Positions 15,925-24,385 of a DNA stretch of 35,293 bases are shown one piece after another. The DNA is from Devosia sp. (lineage in GTDB: Bacteria > Pseudomonadota > Alphaproteobacteria > Rhizobiales > Devosiaceae). Position numbers and translations under genes: made by a program. The DNA lies in the NCBI GenBank assembly GCA_028290685.1, contig JAQGJI010000111.1:1-35293 (forward strand). The letters are read 5' to 3'. The notes below the pieces were generated by a model. The model saw only the letters and a list, made by a program, of their open reading frames with translations, was not told the DNA's origin and searched no databases. Within the stretch, counting starts at the first letter, position 1; every line of letters starts with the position of its first letter.

Positions 15925-16102
15925 AACCGGCCGGCCTGGCTTTCGGCGCGGCCAATGGCGCCTGAGGGCCTTTGGCCCTGAACTGTTCTATTTTGGCGAA
16001 AAGCTTACCAGTTAAGTATTTGTCTTAAGCGTACGGGCAAGTTGTTGTCTGCTGCGCAACCACATACCGCTATTGTTGCCCACAACTGGCGGAGCGTGGC
16101 AC

Positions 16103-17176
16103 ATGGTGGTCAATACACGACGGCTCGACTGGGTGGACATGGCCAAGGGCCTTTCCATCTTCCTTGTGGTGATGATGTACGCTGCATCCAGTGTCGGCGA
16201 AGACACTGGCGGTGTCGGTGCCCTGCACTGGGTCATTGCGTTTGCCACTCCATTCCGCATGCCGGAATTTTTTCTCATATCCGGACTGTTTCTGGCGCAG
16301 GTGATTGATCGGCCATGGCGCGCTTTCGCCGATCGGCGCCTGGTGCATTACCTGTACTTCTACGGGCTCTGGGCGCTGATCCACATCATCTTCAAAGTGG
16401 GTCTGGTGTCGACCAATCCCGTGGGCGCCGCCGAACAGATCGTCTGGGCTGTTATCCAGCCCTATGGCGTTCTGTGGTTCATCTACCTGCTGGCTGCGGT
16501 CAGCGCCGCCACCAAACTGCTGCACGACCTGAAAGCGCCCGTCTGGGCGGTATTTGGCGCAGGCGCCCTTCTGCAGATGTCGGCCGTGAGCACCGGCAGC
16601 TACCTGGTCGATCAATTCTGCGCTTACTTCATCTTCTTTTATGCCGGCTATATCCTTGCCCCGCTCCTGTTCCGGCTGGCTGACTGGGCCCAGTATCATG
16701 TCCCCCTGGCGCTGCTCGGCTTGCTGGCGTGGGCTGGCATCAACGCAGCGCTGGTGTTCTCGCCCGGGTTTGCCATGCACCCGGTTCACCCGGTCATGGG
16801 CCTGGCAGGTCTGCCCGGCGTTTACCTGCTCCTGGCCCTTGTGGGTGCGGCGGCCCTTTGCGTTATTGCCGCCCTGCTCACCCGGCTTGCGTTCATGAAT
16901 TGGCTGCGCTGGCTGGGCGCCCGATCCCTCATCATCTACGTCGCTTTTGTTCTGCCGATGGGCGTCGCCCGGACCGTGCTGATCAAGTTGGGCTTCGATG
17001 AGCCAACGCTGCTCACGCTGGCGACGATGGCGGTCGCCATCATTGCGCCGCTGATTCTTTACTGGCTGGTGCACCGTCTCAACCTTGGTCACTTCCTGTT
17101 CGAGCGTCCGGCCTGGGCATACCTGCCGGGCACCAGGGGCACCCGGCAGGCCGCTGCTGCAGTTCCGGCCGAGTAA
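16103..17176 (+). CDS. acyltransferase 3 family membrane protein
   Basis: The 357-residue polytopic protein, with about ten hydrophobic segments, opens with 'RLDWVDMAKGLSIFLVVMMYA'-type sequence, the N-terminal pattern of the acyltransferase-3/YcfT-like families. A second family feature, 'PEFFLISGLFLA', follows near residue 58. Such enzymes move acyl groups across the inner membrane to sugars or lipids. The histidine usually found at the end of the first helix is replaced by Tyr26, so catalysis may be altered. The ATG at 16103 has GGAG eight bases upstream; a TTG at 16073 is less likely. The gene interrupts the usual purS-purQ adjacency. Confidence 0.85.
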   Translation: MVVNTRRLDWVDMAKGLSIFLVVMMYAASSVGEDTGGVGALHWVIAFATPFRMPEFFLISGLFLAQVIDRPWRAFADRRLVHYLYFYGLWALIHIIFKVGLVSTNPVGAAEQIVWAVIQPYGVLWFIYLLAAVSAATKLLHDLKAPVWAVFGAGALLQMSAVSTGSYLVDQFCAYFIFFYAGYILAPLLFRLADWAQYHVPLALLGLLAWAGINAALVFSPGFAMHPVHPVMGLAGLPGVYLLLALVGAAALCVIAALLTRLAFMNWLRWLGARSLIIYVAFVLPMGVARTVLIKLGFDEPTLLTLATMAVAIIAPLILYWLVHRLNLGHFLFERPAWAYLPGTRGTRQAAAAVPAE

Positions 17177-17235
17177 GGTCCTCTTCAGGGAACCCATAAA
17201 GAGTCCCTTGCCTTTTTTCTCCAGACCCACCAAAA

Positions 17236-17266
17236 GGTCCTCGCAATCCCCCACATAGCGAGGACC
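17236..17266 (+). promoter_or_regulatory. hairpin enclosing the purQ ribosome binding site
   Basis: GGTCCTCGC (17236-17244) is perfectly complementary to GCGAGGACC (17258-17266), with a 13-base loop. The right arm contains GAGGA (17260-17264), the ribosome binding site seven bases ahead of the purQ ATG, so folding would hide it. A second GGTCCTC at about 17179-17185 could compete for the same arm. Between them, a weak AGGGA/TCCCT stem followed by TTTTTT may be a terminator-like element. Confidence 0.5.
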
Positions 17267-17271
17267 AGCCG

Positions 17272-17940
17272 ATGAAATCCGCTGTCATCGTCTTCCCCGG
17301 ACTTAATCGCGACCGCGACATGATCGCGGCATTGACCAAAGTTTCCGGCACCACTCCCGCCATCGTCTGGCATCAGGACACCGAACTGCCCCAGGTCGAC
17401 CTGATTGTTATCCCCGGCGGCTTCTCCTACGGCGACTATCTGCGCTGCGGCGCCATTGCCGCCCGGTCCCCGATCATGGACCGGTTGCGTGAGCGCGCCG
17501 AACAAGGCGTCAAGGTTCTGGGCGTCTGCAACGGGTTCCAGATCCTGCTCGAAGCGGGCCTGCTCCCAGGCGCACTGATGCGCAATCAGTCGCTCAAATT
17601 CGTGTGCCGCGAAGTCAAGCTCGAAGTGTGCAACGCCGACACCGCCTTCACGCGGGGCTACTCGCAAGGGCAGATCATCCGCTGCCCTGTCGCGCATCAT
17701 GATGGCAACTATTTCGCCGACAGTGAGACCCTTGAGCGAATGGAAGGTGATGGACTGATCGCCTTCCGCTACGCCCAGGGCACTAACCCCAATGGCTCCC
17801 TGAACAATATTGCCGGCATTCTCAACGCGCGCAAAAATGTCCTGGGCCTCATGCCACATCCGGAAAATCTGATCGAAGCCGCTCATGGCGGCGATGATGG
17901 AAGGGCCTTGTTCTCCGGGCTTCTAGGCCAGGCTGCCTGA
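17272..17940 (+). CDS. purQ: FGAM synthase glutaminase subunit PurQ
   Basis: PurQ hydrolyses glutamine and passes ammonia to PurL for FGAM formation. The 222-residue class I amidotransferase has 'VIPGGFSYGDYLRCGAIAA' at residues 46-64, the nucleophile Cys86 in GVCNGFQIL, and His196 and Glu198 in LMPHPEN. The ribosome binding site GAGGA lies in a hairpin arm. The stop overlaps the start of the next gene (TGATG). It heads a block of four overlapping genes that ends in purL. Confidence 0.98.
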   Translation: MKSAVIVFPGLNRDRDMIAALTKVSGTTPAIVWHQDTELPQVDLIVIPGGFSYGDYLRCGAIAARSPIMDRLRERAEQGVKVLGVCNGFQILLEAGLLPGALMRNQSLKFVCREVKLEVCNADTAFTRGYSQGQIIRCPVAHHDGNYFADSETLERMEGDGLIAFRYAQGTNPNGSLNNIAGILNARKNVLGLMPHPENLIEAAHGGDDGRALFSGLLGQAA

Positions 17941-18596
17941 TGCGGCGGGTGCCGGTCAATCCGCGACAGCTCTTGACCTGGCTGGGCCTTTTCGCGGGTT
18001 GCGCCGGGCTGATCCTGCAGTTCATCCTGTCCATGCAGGCCTATCTCGCCAACGGCCGCGACATTCCGGGCGCATTGGGCACGTTCTTTACCTTCTACAC
18101 GATCCTGACCAATATCGTGCTGGTCATGATCTATCTGTCCGAACTGCTCCCTACCCGGCGGCTTGATCTGTTCCGCCATCCGGTGACTCGCGGCTCAATG
18201 GTCGCCTGCACCGCGCTGGTTGGTATCTATGTCTTTCTGGTGCTCCGGCACCTGACCGCTTTTACCGGCCTGTTCGATGTGGCCGACAAGGTACTGCATT
18301 ACGTTTCTCCATCGATTTACCTGCTCTGGTGGGCGGCGGCACAACGCCATGGCCAGCTGCACTGGCGGCATCTGCCGCTCATGCTGGCCCCCACATTCAT
18401 CTACTTTGTTTACGTGATGGCTCGGGGATTGTGGGTGAACGAGTACCCCTACCCTTTCATGAACATGGCAGAGCGTGGCTACGCCGAAGTGTTGCTCGGC
18501 GCTCTTTACATGAGTATCGCCCTGGCCCTATTGGCCGGTGTTGCCGTCGTGGCGGACCGCCTGTTCGCGCAAAACTGGAACAGCGTTCATGACTGA
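17940..18596 (+). CDS. Pr6Pr family membrane protein
   Basis: The 218-residue protein has six hydrophobic segments and the Pr6Pr (FAR-17a/AIG1-related) pattern: 'FFTFYTILTNIVLVMIYLSE' in the second helix, 'ALVGIYVFLVLRHL', 'HYVSPSIYLLWW' and 'YPYPFMNMAERGY'. Its function in bacteria is unknown; some eukaryotic relatives hydrolyse fatty acid esters of hydroxy fatty acids. Its start overlaps the purQ stop by one base, and its end overlaps the next start by eight bases. It is therefore translated with purine genes although no metabolic link is known. Confidence 0.85.
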   Translation: MRRVPVNPRQLLTWLGLFAGCAGLILQFILSMQAYLANGRDIPGALGTFFTFYTILTNIVLVMIYLSELLPTRRLDLFRHPVTRGSMVACTALVGIYVFLVLRHLTAFTGLFDVADKVLHYVSPSIYLLWWAAAQRHGQLHWRHLPLMLAPTFIYFVYVMARGLWVNEYPYPFMNMAERGYAEVLLGALYMSIALALLAGVAVVADRLFAQNWNSVHD

Positions 18597-19191
18597 GCAC
18601 CGCATGAATGTTGCAATCGTCATTTTCCCCGATGTCGAGGAACTCGACTTTGTCGGCCCCTGGGAAGTGTTCACCACGGCAAAGGCCATCGGCGCTCCGC
18701 TGCATGGGTTTACCGTGGGCTGGCCTGCCCCCTCCGTCACCTGCGCCAAAGGGCTCAAGGTCACTGCAGACTACGCGTTTGCGGAAGCGCCGCATGCCGA
18801 CGTCGTGCTCGTCCCCGGCGGCCGGGGCACTCGCGCTTTGGCTGAGGACGATGTGTTCAACGCTGCCCTGCGCAGCTATCTGGCTGCCGCCACCTGGCGC
18901 ACCTCGGTCTGCACCGGCGCTGCCCTGCTGGCCCGGGCGGGTTTCCTCCAGGGGCGACGCGCCACAACCAATCGCAGCGCCCTTGATTTCCTGCGCGCAC
19001 ACGCCCCTCAAACCTACATTGTGGACGAGCGCTACGTGCATGACGGCAGCGTCGTGACCAGTGCCGGTGTTTCGGCGGGTATCGACATGTCGCTCTGGCT
19101 CGTCGGACACCTGTTCGGTCAGGACATCGCCCGCGCCACCCAGTCCCAAATGGAATACTTTCCAGAGCCTCCCTACGGAAAAGCCTCTTGA
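18589..19191 (+). CDS. DJ-1/PfpI family protein
   Basis: The 200-residue protein has the class I amidotransferase-like flavodoxin fold of the DJ-1/PfpI superfamily. 'VAIVIFPDVEELDFVGPWEVF' lies at residues 8-28 with the conserved acidic residue, 'VVLVPGGRGTRAL' at 72-84, and the nucleophile-elbow Cys108 in SVCTGAALLARAG. The 'D.VGP.EVF' segment resembles isonitrile hydratase-like and ThiJ-like members. The substrate is unknown. The ATG at 18589 overlaps the preceding gene, and a second ATG at 18604 is an equally good start. Its stop overlaps the purL ATG (TGATG). Confidence 0.88.
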   Translation: MTEHRMNVAIVIFPDVEELDFVGPWEVFTTAKAIGAPLHGFTVGWPAPSVTCAKGLKVTADYAFAEAPHADVVLVPGGRGTRALAEDDVFNAALRSYLAAATWRTSVCTGAALLARAGFLQGRRATTNRSALDFLRAHAPQTYIVDERYVHDGSVVTSAGVSAGIDMSLWLVGHLFGQDIARATQSQMEYFPEPPYGKAS

Positions 19192-21425
19192 TGACGTACC
19201 AGAATGACATCGAAATCACGCCGAAGCTTGTTGCGGACCATGGCCTCAAGCCTGACGAGTTCGACAAGATCGTAGCCCTGATCGGTCGGCAGCCGACCTA
19301 TACCGAGCTTGGTATTTTCTCGGCGATGTGGAACGAGCATTGCTCCTACAAATCCTCCAAAAAATGGCTCAAGACCCTGCCAACAACTGGTCCGCGTGTC
19401 ATTCAGGGGCCCGGCGAGAATGCCGGTGTCGTTGATATCGGAGATGGCCAGGCGATCGTTTTCAAGATGGAGTCGCACAACCATCCGTCCTTCATCGAGC
19501 CTTATCAGGGCGCCGCGACGGGGATGGGTGGCATATTGCGGGACGTTTTCACCATGGGTGCCCGTCCGGTTGCCGCAATGAATGCGCTGCGCTTCGGCGC
19601 GCCGGACCACGATAAAACCCGCCACCTTGTCTCGGGCGTGGTGGCCGGCGTCGGCGGTTACGCCAATGCCTTTGGCGTGCCCACCGTGGGTGGCGAGGTG
19701 GAGTTCGACGAGCGCTACAATGGCAATATCCTGGTCAACGCCTTCGCGGCTGGCCTCGCCGATACGGACAAGATTTTTTATTCCAAGGCTGAGGGCGTCG
19801 GCCTGCCCGTCGTTTATCTTGGCGCCAAAACCGGCCGTGATGGCGTGGGCGGCGCCACCATGGCCTCTGCCGAATTCGGCGACGATATCGAGGAAAAGCG
19901 CCCCACCGTACAAGTGGGCGATCCGTTCACGGAAAAGCGCCTGCTGGAAGCTTGCCTTGAACTCATGGCCACCGGGGCTGTCATTGCCATTCAGGACATG
20001 GGCGCGGCGGGCCTGACTTGCTCTGCGGTCGAAATGGGCGCCAAGGGCGATCTGGGCATTGAGCTCGACCTCGACAAGGTGCCCGTGCGCGAAACGGAAA
20101 TGACGCCCTATGAGATGATGCTCTCGGAAAGCCAGGAGCGCATGCTCATGGTGCTGCATCCGGAAAAGGAAGCCGAAGCCCGGGCCGTCTTCGAAAAATG
20201 GGAACTCGATTTCGCAACCGTCGGCTACACCACTGACGATCTGCGCTTCCGCGTAAAATGGCGGGGCGAGGAAGTGGCCAACCTGCCCATCAAGGAACTC
20301 GGCGACGAAGCCCCCGAATATGACCGTCCCTGGACGCCATCGGTGCCTGCACCGGCCCTTGCCGAGGGCGACGTGCCGCAGATGGACGTTGCCGACGCCC
20401 TGCTCAAACTGATGGGCAGCCACCAGATTGCCTCGCGCCGCTGGGTCTACGAGCAATACGACACATATATCCAGGGCAATTCCATGCAACGGCCTGGCGG
20501 CGATGCGGGGGTCATCCGCGTCGAGGGGCATCCCACCAAGGGCCTTGCTTTCACCTCCGATGTTAATCCGCGCTATTGCGAGGCAGACCCCTATGAAGGT
20601 GGCAAGCAGGCGGTGGCCGAAGCCTGGCGCAACCTGACGGCAACCGGTGCCGAGCCCCTGGCAGCAACGGACAATCTCAATTTCGGTAATCCGGAACGTC
20701 CAGAGATCATGAGCCAATTGGTGCACGCCATCAAAGGCATCGGGGAAGCCTGCCGCGCCCTCGACTTTCCCATCGTGTCGGGCAATGTCAGCCTTTACAA
20801 CGAGACCAATGGCCGGGGCATATTGCCCACGCCAACCATTGGCGCCGTTGGCTTGTTGCCGGACTGGACCAAGATGGCCCAGATCGGTTTTGCAGCTGGC
20901 GACCAGGCGATTTTGCTGGTCGGTGCACCGCCCCGGCGCGGCACCCATCTGGGCCAGTCCATCTACCTGCGGGATCTGTTCGGACGCCGCGACGGCTCCG
21001 CGCCCCCTGTTGATCTGGCTCACGAGCGCCGCACCGGCGACTTCGTGCGCAAGCTGATCAACGAGGGCACGGCTACTGCCGTACACGATCTGTCCGACGG
21101 GGGCCTTGCTGTTTGCCTCGCGGAAATGGCAATCGCCTCGGGTATTGGCGCCCGGATCGTTGACCTGAACGAACAAGATCCCGTCCTGCAAGATTTTGGC
21201 GAGGATCAGGGTCGCTACGTGGTCACGATAAATCTTGATCCCCAAGGCGACGACATCCTGAACCTGTGGAACGAGGCCGAGAGCCTTGGCATTTTCGCGC
21301 CTTGGATCGGGACAACAGGCGGCAGCGATCTTGTTCTGGGAGCTGCCCGTCCTTTGGCAGTGTCTGCTCTCAAGGCAGCCCATGAGAATTGGTTTGCCCA
21401 GTACATGGAAGGTGCCGCAGCCTGA
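19191..21425 (+). CDS. purL: FGAM synthase large subunit PurL
   Basis: The 744-residue ATP-dependent subunit completes FGAM synthesis with PurS and PurQ. It is the short form, lacking the fused N- and C-terminal domains of E. coli PurL. The catalytic region includes His50 in MWNEHCSYKSSK and Glu94/His96 in 'KMESHNHPS'. 'GAATGMGGILRDVFTMGARP' and 'VGGEVEFDERYNGN' bind nucleotide. The second AIR-synthase-like half carries 'DNLNFGNPERPEIM' and 'HDLSDGGLAVCLAEM'. The start is the ATG overlapping the upstream stop; a TTG three bases earlier is in frame. bolA follows after 96 bp. Confidence 0.98.
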   Translation: MTYQNDIEITPKLVADHGLKPDEFDKIVALIGRQPTYTELGIFSAMWNEHCSYKSSKKWLKTLPTTGPRVIQGPGENAGVVDIGDGQAIVFKMESHNHPSFIEPYQGAATGMGGILRDVFTMGARPVAAMNALRFGAPDHDKTRHLVSGVVAGVGGYANAFGVPTVGGEVEFDERYNGNILVNAFAAGLADTDKIFYSKAEGVGLPVVYLGAKTGRDGVGGATMASAEFGDDIEEKRPTVQVGDPFTEKRLLEACLELMATGAVIAIQDMGAAGLTCSAVEMGAKGDLGIELDLDKVPVRETEMTPYEMMLSESQERMLMVLHPEKEAEARAVFEKWELDFATVGYTTDDLRFRVKWRGEEVANLPIKELGDEAPEYDRPWTPSVPAPALAEGDVPQMDVADALLKLMGSHQIASRRWVYEQYDTYIQGNSMQRPGGDAGVIRVEGHPTKGLAFTSDVNPRYCEADPYEGGKQAVAEAWRNLTATGAEPLAATDNLNFGNPERPEIMSQLVHAIKGIGEACRALDFPIVSGNVSLYNETNGRGILPTPTIGAVGLLPDWTKMAQIGFAAGDQAILLVGAPPRRGTHLGQSIYLRDLFGRRDGSAPPVDLAHERRTGDFVRKLINEGTATAVHDLSDGGLAVCLAEMAIASGIGARIVDLNEQDPVLQDFGEDQGRYVVTINLDPQGDDILNLWNEAESLGIFAPWIGTTGGSDLVLGAARPLAVSALKAAHENWFAQYMEGAAA

Positions 21426-21521
21426 TCTGTGCCATCTCGCCGGTCGATATTGAAGCGGCTCCCTCGGTGCCATATCTTGCAGGAGTCGGCGAACCCGCCG
21501 TGTATAAGCAGGAGTTGAGCC

Positions 21522-21755
21522 ATGCCCATGGAAGCCAATGAAATCGAGCGTCGCATCCAGGCTGCGTTGCCTGATGCGACAATCGAAATCCGGGACTTGG
21601 CAGGCGATGGCGATCACTGGGCTGCCACGGTGATTTCCGAGCAGTTCCGGGGCAAATCGCGCGTCCAGCAGCACCAGCTGGTTTATGCGGCCTTGCAGGG
21701 CGATATGGGCGGCGCGCTACACGCCCTGGCATTGCAAACCGGCGTACCCGAGTAA
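21522..21755 (+). CDS. BolA family protein
   Basis: The 77-residue protein has the BolA fold: 'EIERRIQAALPDATIEIRDL' at residues 7-26, a 'DHWAATVISEQFRGKSRVQQHQLVYAAL' core with the invariant histidine in 'QQHQLVY', and a short C-terminal helix. BolA proteins partner with monothiol glutaredoxins to bind or transfer Fe-S clusters. grxD lies 0.5 kb downstream, supporting that pairing. AGGAG precedes the ATG. Confidence 0.94.
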   Translation: MPMEANEIERRIQAALPDATIEIRDLAGDGDHWAATVISEQFRGKSRVQQHQLVYAALQGDMGGALHALALQTGVPE

Positions 21756-21759
21756 GCCC

Positions 21760-22083
21760 ATGTCGCTGCGAGACTCGCTTGACCTTATTCGCGCCGTCCG
21801 GCCCGATGCGGGTACTGCGGCTATCGAACACGAAATCATCGCCGAACGGGCATCGTCGCTAGGCGCGGCCGAACGCCGGGTCGTTACGGCGCTCGAAGCG
21901 CTTGCCGGCGCTGGTCCGGACCGGGCAACAGCACTCTCCGACGCGCGAAGGGTTGTCTGGGAATACTTCGTGCAGCGTGAACTGGTGGGCTTTCGCAAGC
22001 ACACCGATGTGATCGCGGAGCTGAACATTCCACCCGAAGTCCTTGCCGGACTGGGCGCCATGCCGGTTCGATCCAAAAAATGA
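21760..22083 (+). CDS. DUF6665-like protein of unknown function
   Basis: The 107-residue, largely helical protein begins MSLRDSLDLIRAVRPDAGTA. It contains 'LDLIR…ALEYEILAE'-like helices, then 'VWEYFVQRELVGFRKHTDVIAELNIPPEVLAGLGA' in its C-terminal half, a pattern I associate with DUF6665. It starts four bases after the bolA stop and sits between bolA and grxD, so co-expression with the Fe-S pair is likely. No catalytic motif or membrane segment is visible. The upstream in-frame extension overlaps bolA and is not used. Confidence 0.8.
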   Translation: MSLRDSLDLIRAVRPDAGTAAIEHEIIAERASSLGAAERRVVTALEALAGAGPDRATALSDARRVVWEYFVQRELVGFRKHTDVIAELNIPPEVLAGLGAMPVRSKK

Positions 22084-22219
22084 GCGCTGCTGCGTCAGGC
22101 AGCCGCTTTCCATGACTTATCGGCGCCTGCCGATGGTGATCTCGACATCGCCCCGGCGATGACCTATTTAACAGGCAAAGCAATCTGGCCCGATGGCCCG
22201 GATGACAAGAGGTTTTTCC

Positions 22220-22555
22220 ATGACCGACATCAACGCATTCATCGATGACAAGGTGAAGAACAACGACATCTTCCTGTTCATGAAGGGGTCACCCGATTTT
22301 CCACAATGTGGTTTCTCGGGCCAGGTGGTCCAGATCCTGAACTATCTCGGCGTCGAATACAGCAGTGCCAACGTCCTCGAGAGTGCGGAACTGCGCGACG
22401 GCATCAAGGCATATGCCAACTGGCCGACCATTCCCCAGCTCTACGTCAAGGGTGAGTTCGTCGGCGGCGCCGACATCGTCCGCGAGATGTTCCAGGCCGG
22501 TGAGTTGCAGGCCCAGCTCGAGGCGGCGGGGATTCCTGTCAAGCAGTCGGCCTGA
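22220..22555 (+). CDS. grxD: monothiol glutaredoxin (Grx4 type)
   Basis: The 111-residue protein has the CGFS active site at residues 30-33 within 'MKGSPDFPQCGFSGQVVQIL'. The glutathione-binding 'WPTIPQLYVKGEFVGGADIV' follows near residue 70. CGFS glutaredoxins bind a [2Fe-2S] cluster with glutathione, often as a heterodimer with BolA, and deliver it to target proteins. The ATG at 22220 is chosen because AGAGG lies just upstream and the family N-terminus starts there. A strong terminator follows. Confidence 0.97.
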   Translation: MTDINAFIDDKVKNNDIFLFMKGSPDFPQCGFSGQVVQILNYLGVEYSSANVLESAELRDGIKAYANWPTIPQLYVKGEFVGGADIVREMFQAGELQAQLEAAGIPVKQSA

Positions 22556-22574
22556 TCGACCCTTCCCGTTTTCA

Positions 22575-22604
22575 AGCGCCGGATCGAAAGCTCCGGCGCT
22601 TTTT
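22575..22604 (+). terminator. Rho-independent terminator after grxD
   Basis: A perfect 9-bp stem AGCGCCGGA/TCCGGCGCT (22575-22583 with 22592-22600) is followed by five T. The end of the convergent Dabb gene overlaps the T-run. Confidence 0.9.
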
Positions 22605-22890
22605 ACTGCGCACTGAAATCGGCTGAAAGGCGCAGCTCGCGCAGGGGCCGGACACGGCGGGTGGCTTCTGCATAGGTTGGATGCGCCTTGTAGGCTGCCA
22701 GGGCGGCCGAGTCGGCGAACTCGGCATAGACCACCACGTCGACTTCGTTGGAAATCTGGTCGATCTTGCTGTTGCGGCTGACCTCGAAGTGCTGGCTGTG
22801 CGGAATGGTGCCCAGCAGGGACAGCCCTTCGCAGATGGCGTCGATATTGTCGCCGGCCTTGGCCGTGAAAAAAACGATATGGCGGATCAC
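22603..22890 (-). CDS. Dabb (stress-responsive A/B barrel) domain protein
   Basis: The 95-residue ferredoxin-like protein begins MIRHIVFFTAKAG and contains 'DVVVYAEFADSAALAAYKAHPTYAE' at about residues 50-74, the Dabb signature with 'YKAHP.H'. Members dimerise into an alpha/beta barrel; some are cyclases or stress proteins, and the role here is unknown. The start is GTG at 22890, with AAGGA eight bases upstream on the minus strand. It is convergent with grxD and divergent from an MFS transporter. Confidence 0.9.
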   Translation of the reverse strand: MIRHIVFFTAKAGDNIDAICEGLSLLGTIPHSQHFEVSRNSKIDQISNEVDVVVYAEFADSAALAAYKAHPTYAEATRRVRPLRELRLSADFSAQ

Positions 22891-23041
22891 ATGAACAGTC
22901 CTTGTTCCTTCGGCACCTTGTCGATGTGATCACGGGCACCGTCAAGTCATCACCGGCATTGATGAAGGCCATTCCGCTTTGTTGCTTTGCGGCATCGTGG
23001 CGCACGGATAAAAGGTGGCAGCGTCATCCGGAGTCCGCCTC

Positions 23042-24259
23042 ATGAACTCGTCCGCTCTCCGCCCCGCAGTGCCCCTGCTCGTGCTGATTATCGCAGGTTG
23101 CATCATTGCTGCCGTCGGCAACGGGGTGCGCACCAGTTTTGGCCTGTTTACCCTGCCCATGACGGCCGATCTGGGCTTGAGCCGCGAGGGCTGGGGCATG
23201 GCCATGGCCATCCAGAACCTGGCGTGGGGCATCGCGCAGCCATTCGCGGGTGCCTTTGCGGATCGGGTGGGCACGGGCCGCACCATAGCGGTCGGCGCAG
23301 CGATCTATGCCATTGGCGTGCTGGGCATGGCGTTTTCACCAACCGCCGGGCTGCTCACCGTCACCGCAGGCGTCGTGACCGGCGTCGGCATTGCCATCTG
23401 CTCGTTCAGCGTCGTCATGGCAGCCTTTGGCCGTTCGGTTCCTGCTGAAAAGCGGTCGTTGATCTTTGGCGTGGCCACGGCGGCATCCTCGTTTGGGCAG
23501 TTCGCCTTTGCGCCCATCAGCCAAGGCTTTATCAACGCCTTCGGCTGGCAATCGGCACTGCTTTACCTGGCCATGGCGCTGCTGCTGATTATTCCGCTCA
23601 GCTATGCCTTGCGCGGCCGCACCGAGAACACCAGCGGCCATGCCGACCTGCCCTTCATGGAGGCACTGGCCAAGGCGTGGGGCCACGGCTCGTATAGATT
23701 GCTGGTTATCGGCTTTTTCGTGTGCGGATTCCACCTGGCTTTCATCAACGTCCATATGCCGGCCTATCTTGTGCAGTGCGGACTTTCGCCCGAAGTCGGC
23801 AGTTGGACCATTGCGGTGATCGGCCTGTTCAACATCATGGGTTCTCTGCTGGCGGGCTACCTGGGCGGCCGCTTGCCCAAGCAGATGCTGCTGGCGACCA
23901 TCTACTTCCTGCGGGCAATCGCCATCGGGCTGTTCCTGCTGATCCCCGTCAGCGAAGTCACGGCATACGCTTTCGCCGCTTCCATGGGCCTGCTCTGGCT
24001 CTCCACCGTGCCGCTCACTGCTGGTCTGGTTTCCATGTTTTTCGGCGCCCGCTACATGGGCATGCTTTACGGCGTGGCGTTCCTGAGCCATCAGATCGGC
24101 TCGTTCGTCGGGGTCTGGCTGGGCGGTTATGTGTATGACCAGACAGGCTCCTACAGCCTGGTCTGGTACCTGGGTATTCTGCTCGGCCTGGGTTCGGCAG
24201 CACTGCACCTGCCGATCAATGAGCGCAGCGCCCCTGCATTCTCGTTCAAACCGGCCTGA
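23042..24259 (+). CDS. MFS transporter (MCT/OFA-like)
   Basis: The 405-residue protein has 12 hydrophobic segments. The first loop holds 'NGVRTSFGLFTLPMTADLGLSREGWGMAMAIQNLAWG', and the helix 2-3 motif is 'GAFADRVGTGRTIAVG'. These fit the monocarboxylate/oxalate-formate branch of the major facilitator superfamily, so an organic anion is a reasonable but unproven substrate. The ATG at 23042 follows GGAG by eight bases and is preferred to an upstream in-frame start. It stands alone; no regulator or catabolic gene is adjacent. Confidence 0.9.
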   Translation: MNSSALRPAVPLLVLIIAGCIIAAVGNGVRTSFGLFTLPMTADLGLSREGWGMAMAIQNLAWGIAQPFAGAFADRVGTGRTIAVGAAIYAIGVLGMAFSPTAGLLTVTAGVVTGVGIAICSFSVVMAAFGRSVPAEKRSLIFGVATAASSFGQFAFAPISQGFINAFGWQSALLYLAMALLLIIPLSYALRGRTENTSGHADLPFMEALAKAWGHGSYRLLVIGFFVCGFHLAFINVHMPAYLVQCGLSPEVGSWTIAVIGLFNIMGSLLAGYLGGRLPKQMLLATIYFLRAIAIGLFLLIPVSEVTAYAFAASMGLLWLSTVPLTAGLVSMFFGARYMGMLYGVAFLSHQIGSFVGVWLGGYVYDQTGSYSLVWYLGILLGLGSAALHLPINERSAPAFSFKPA

Positions 24260-24385
24260 TCGGAACAATCCGCCCCCTCCATCGTTTGGCACCGATAGAA
24301 CCTTGCCAAAAGGTGGCGCCGGGTTCATGGTTTGCCACGATATATTGGCGCCCTCCCTGCGGCGACGGCTTTTCCTAGATCACCC

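Noticed and set aside
16070..17254. 394-codon minus-strand frame opposite the acyltransferase gene
   Set aside because: Its translation is charged low-complexity sequence typical of a shadow frame; the plus strand gives a clear multi-helix protein.
17177..17271. Purine riboswitch ahead of purQ
   Set aside because: The three-way junction and its conserved loop sequences are not visible; only a simple hairpin is present.
19173..21674. 833-codon open frame antisense to purL and bolA
   Set aside because: It mirrors purL in a GC-rich genome, has no recognisable domain, and purL is unmistakable on the plus strand.
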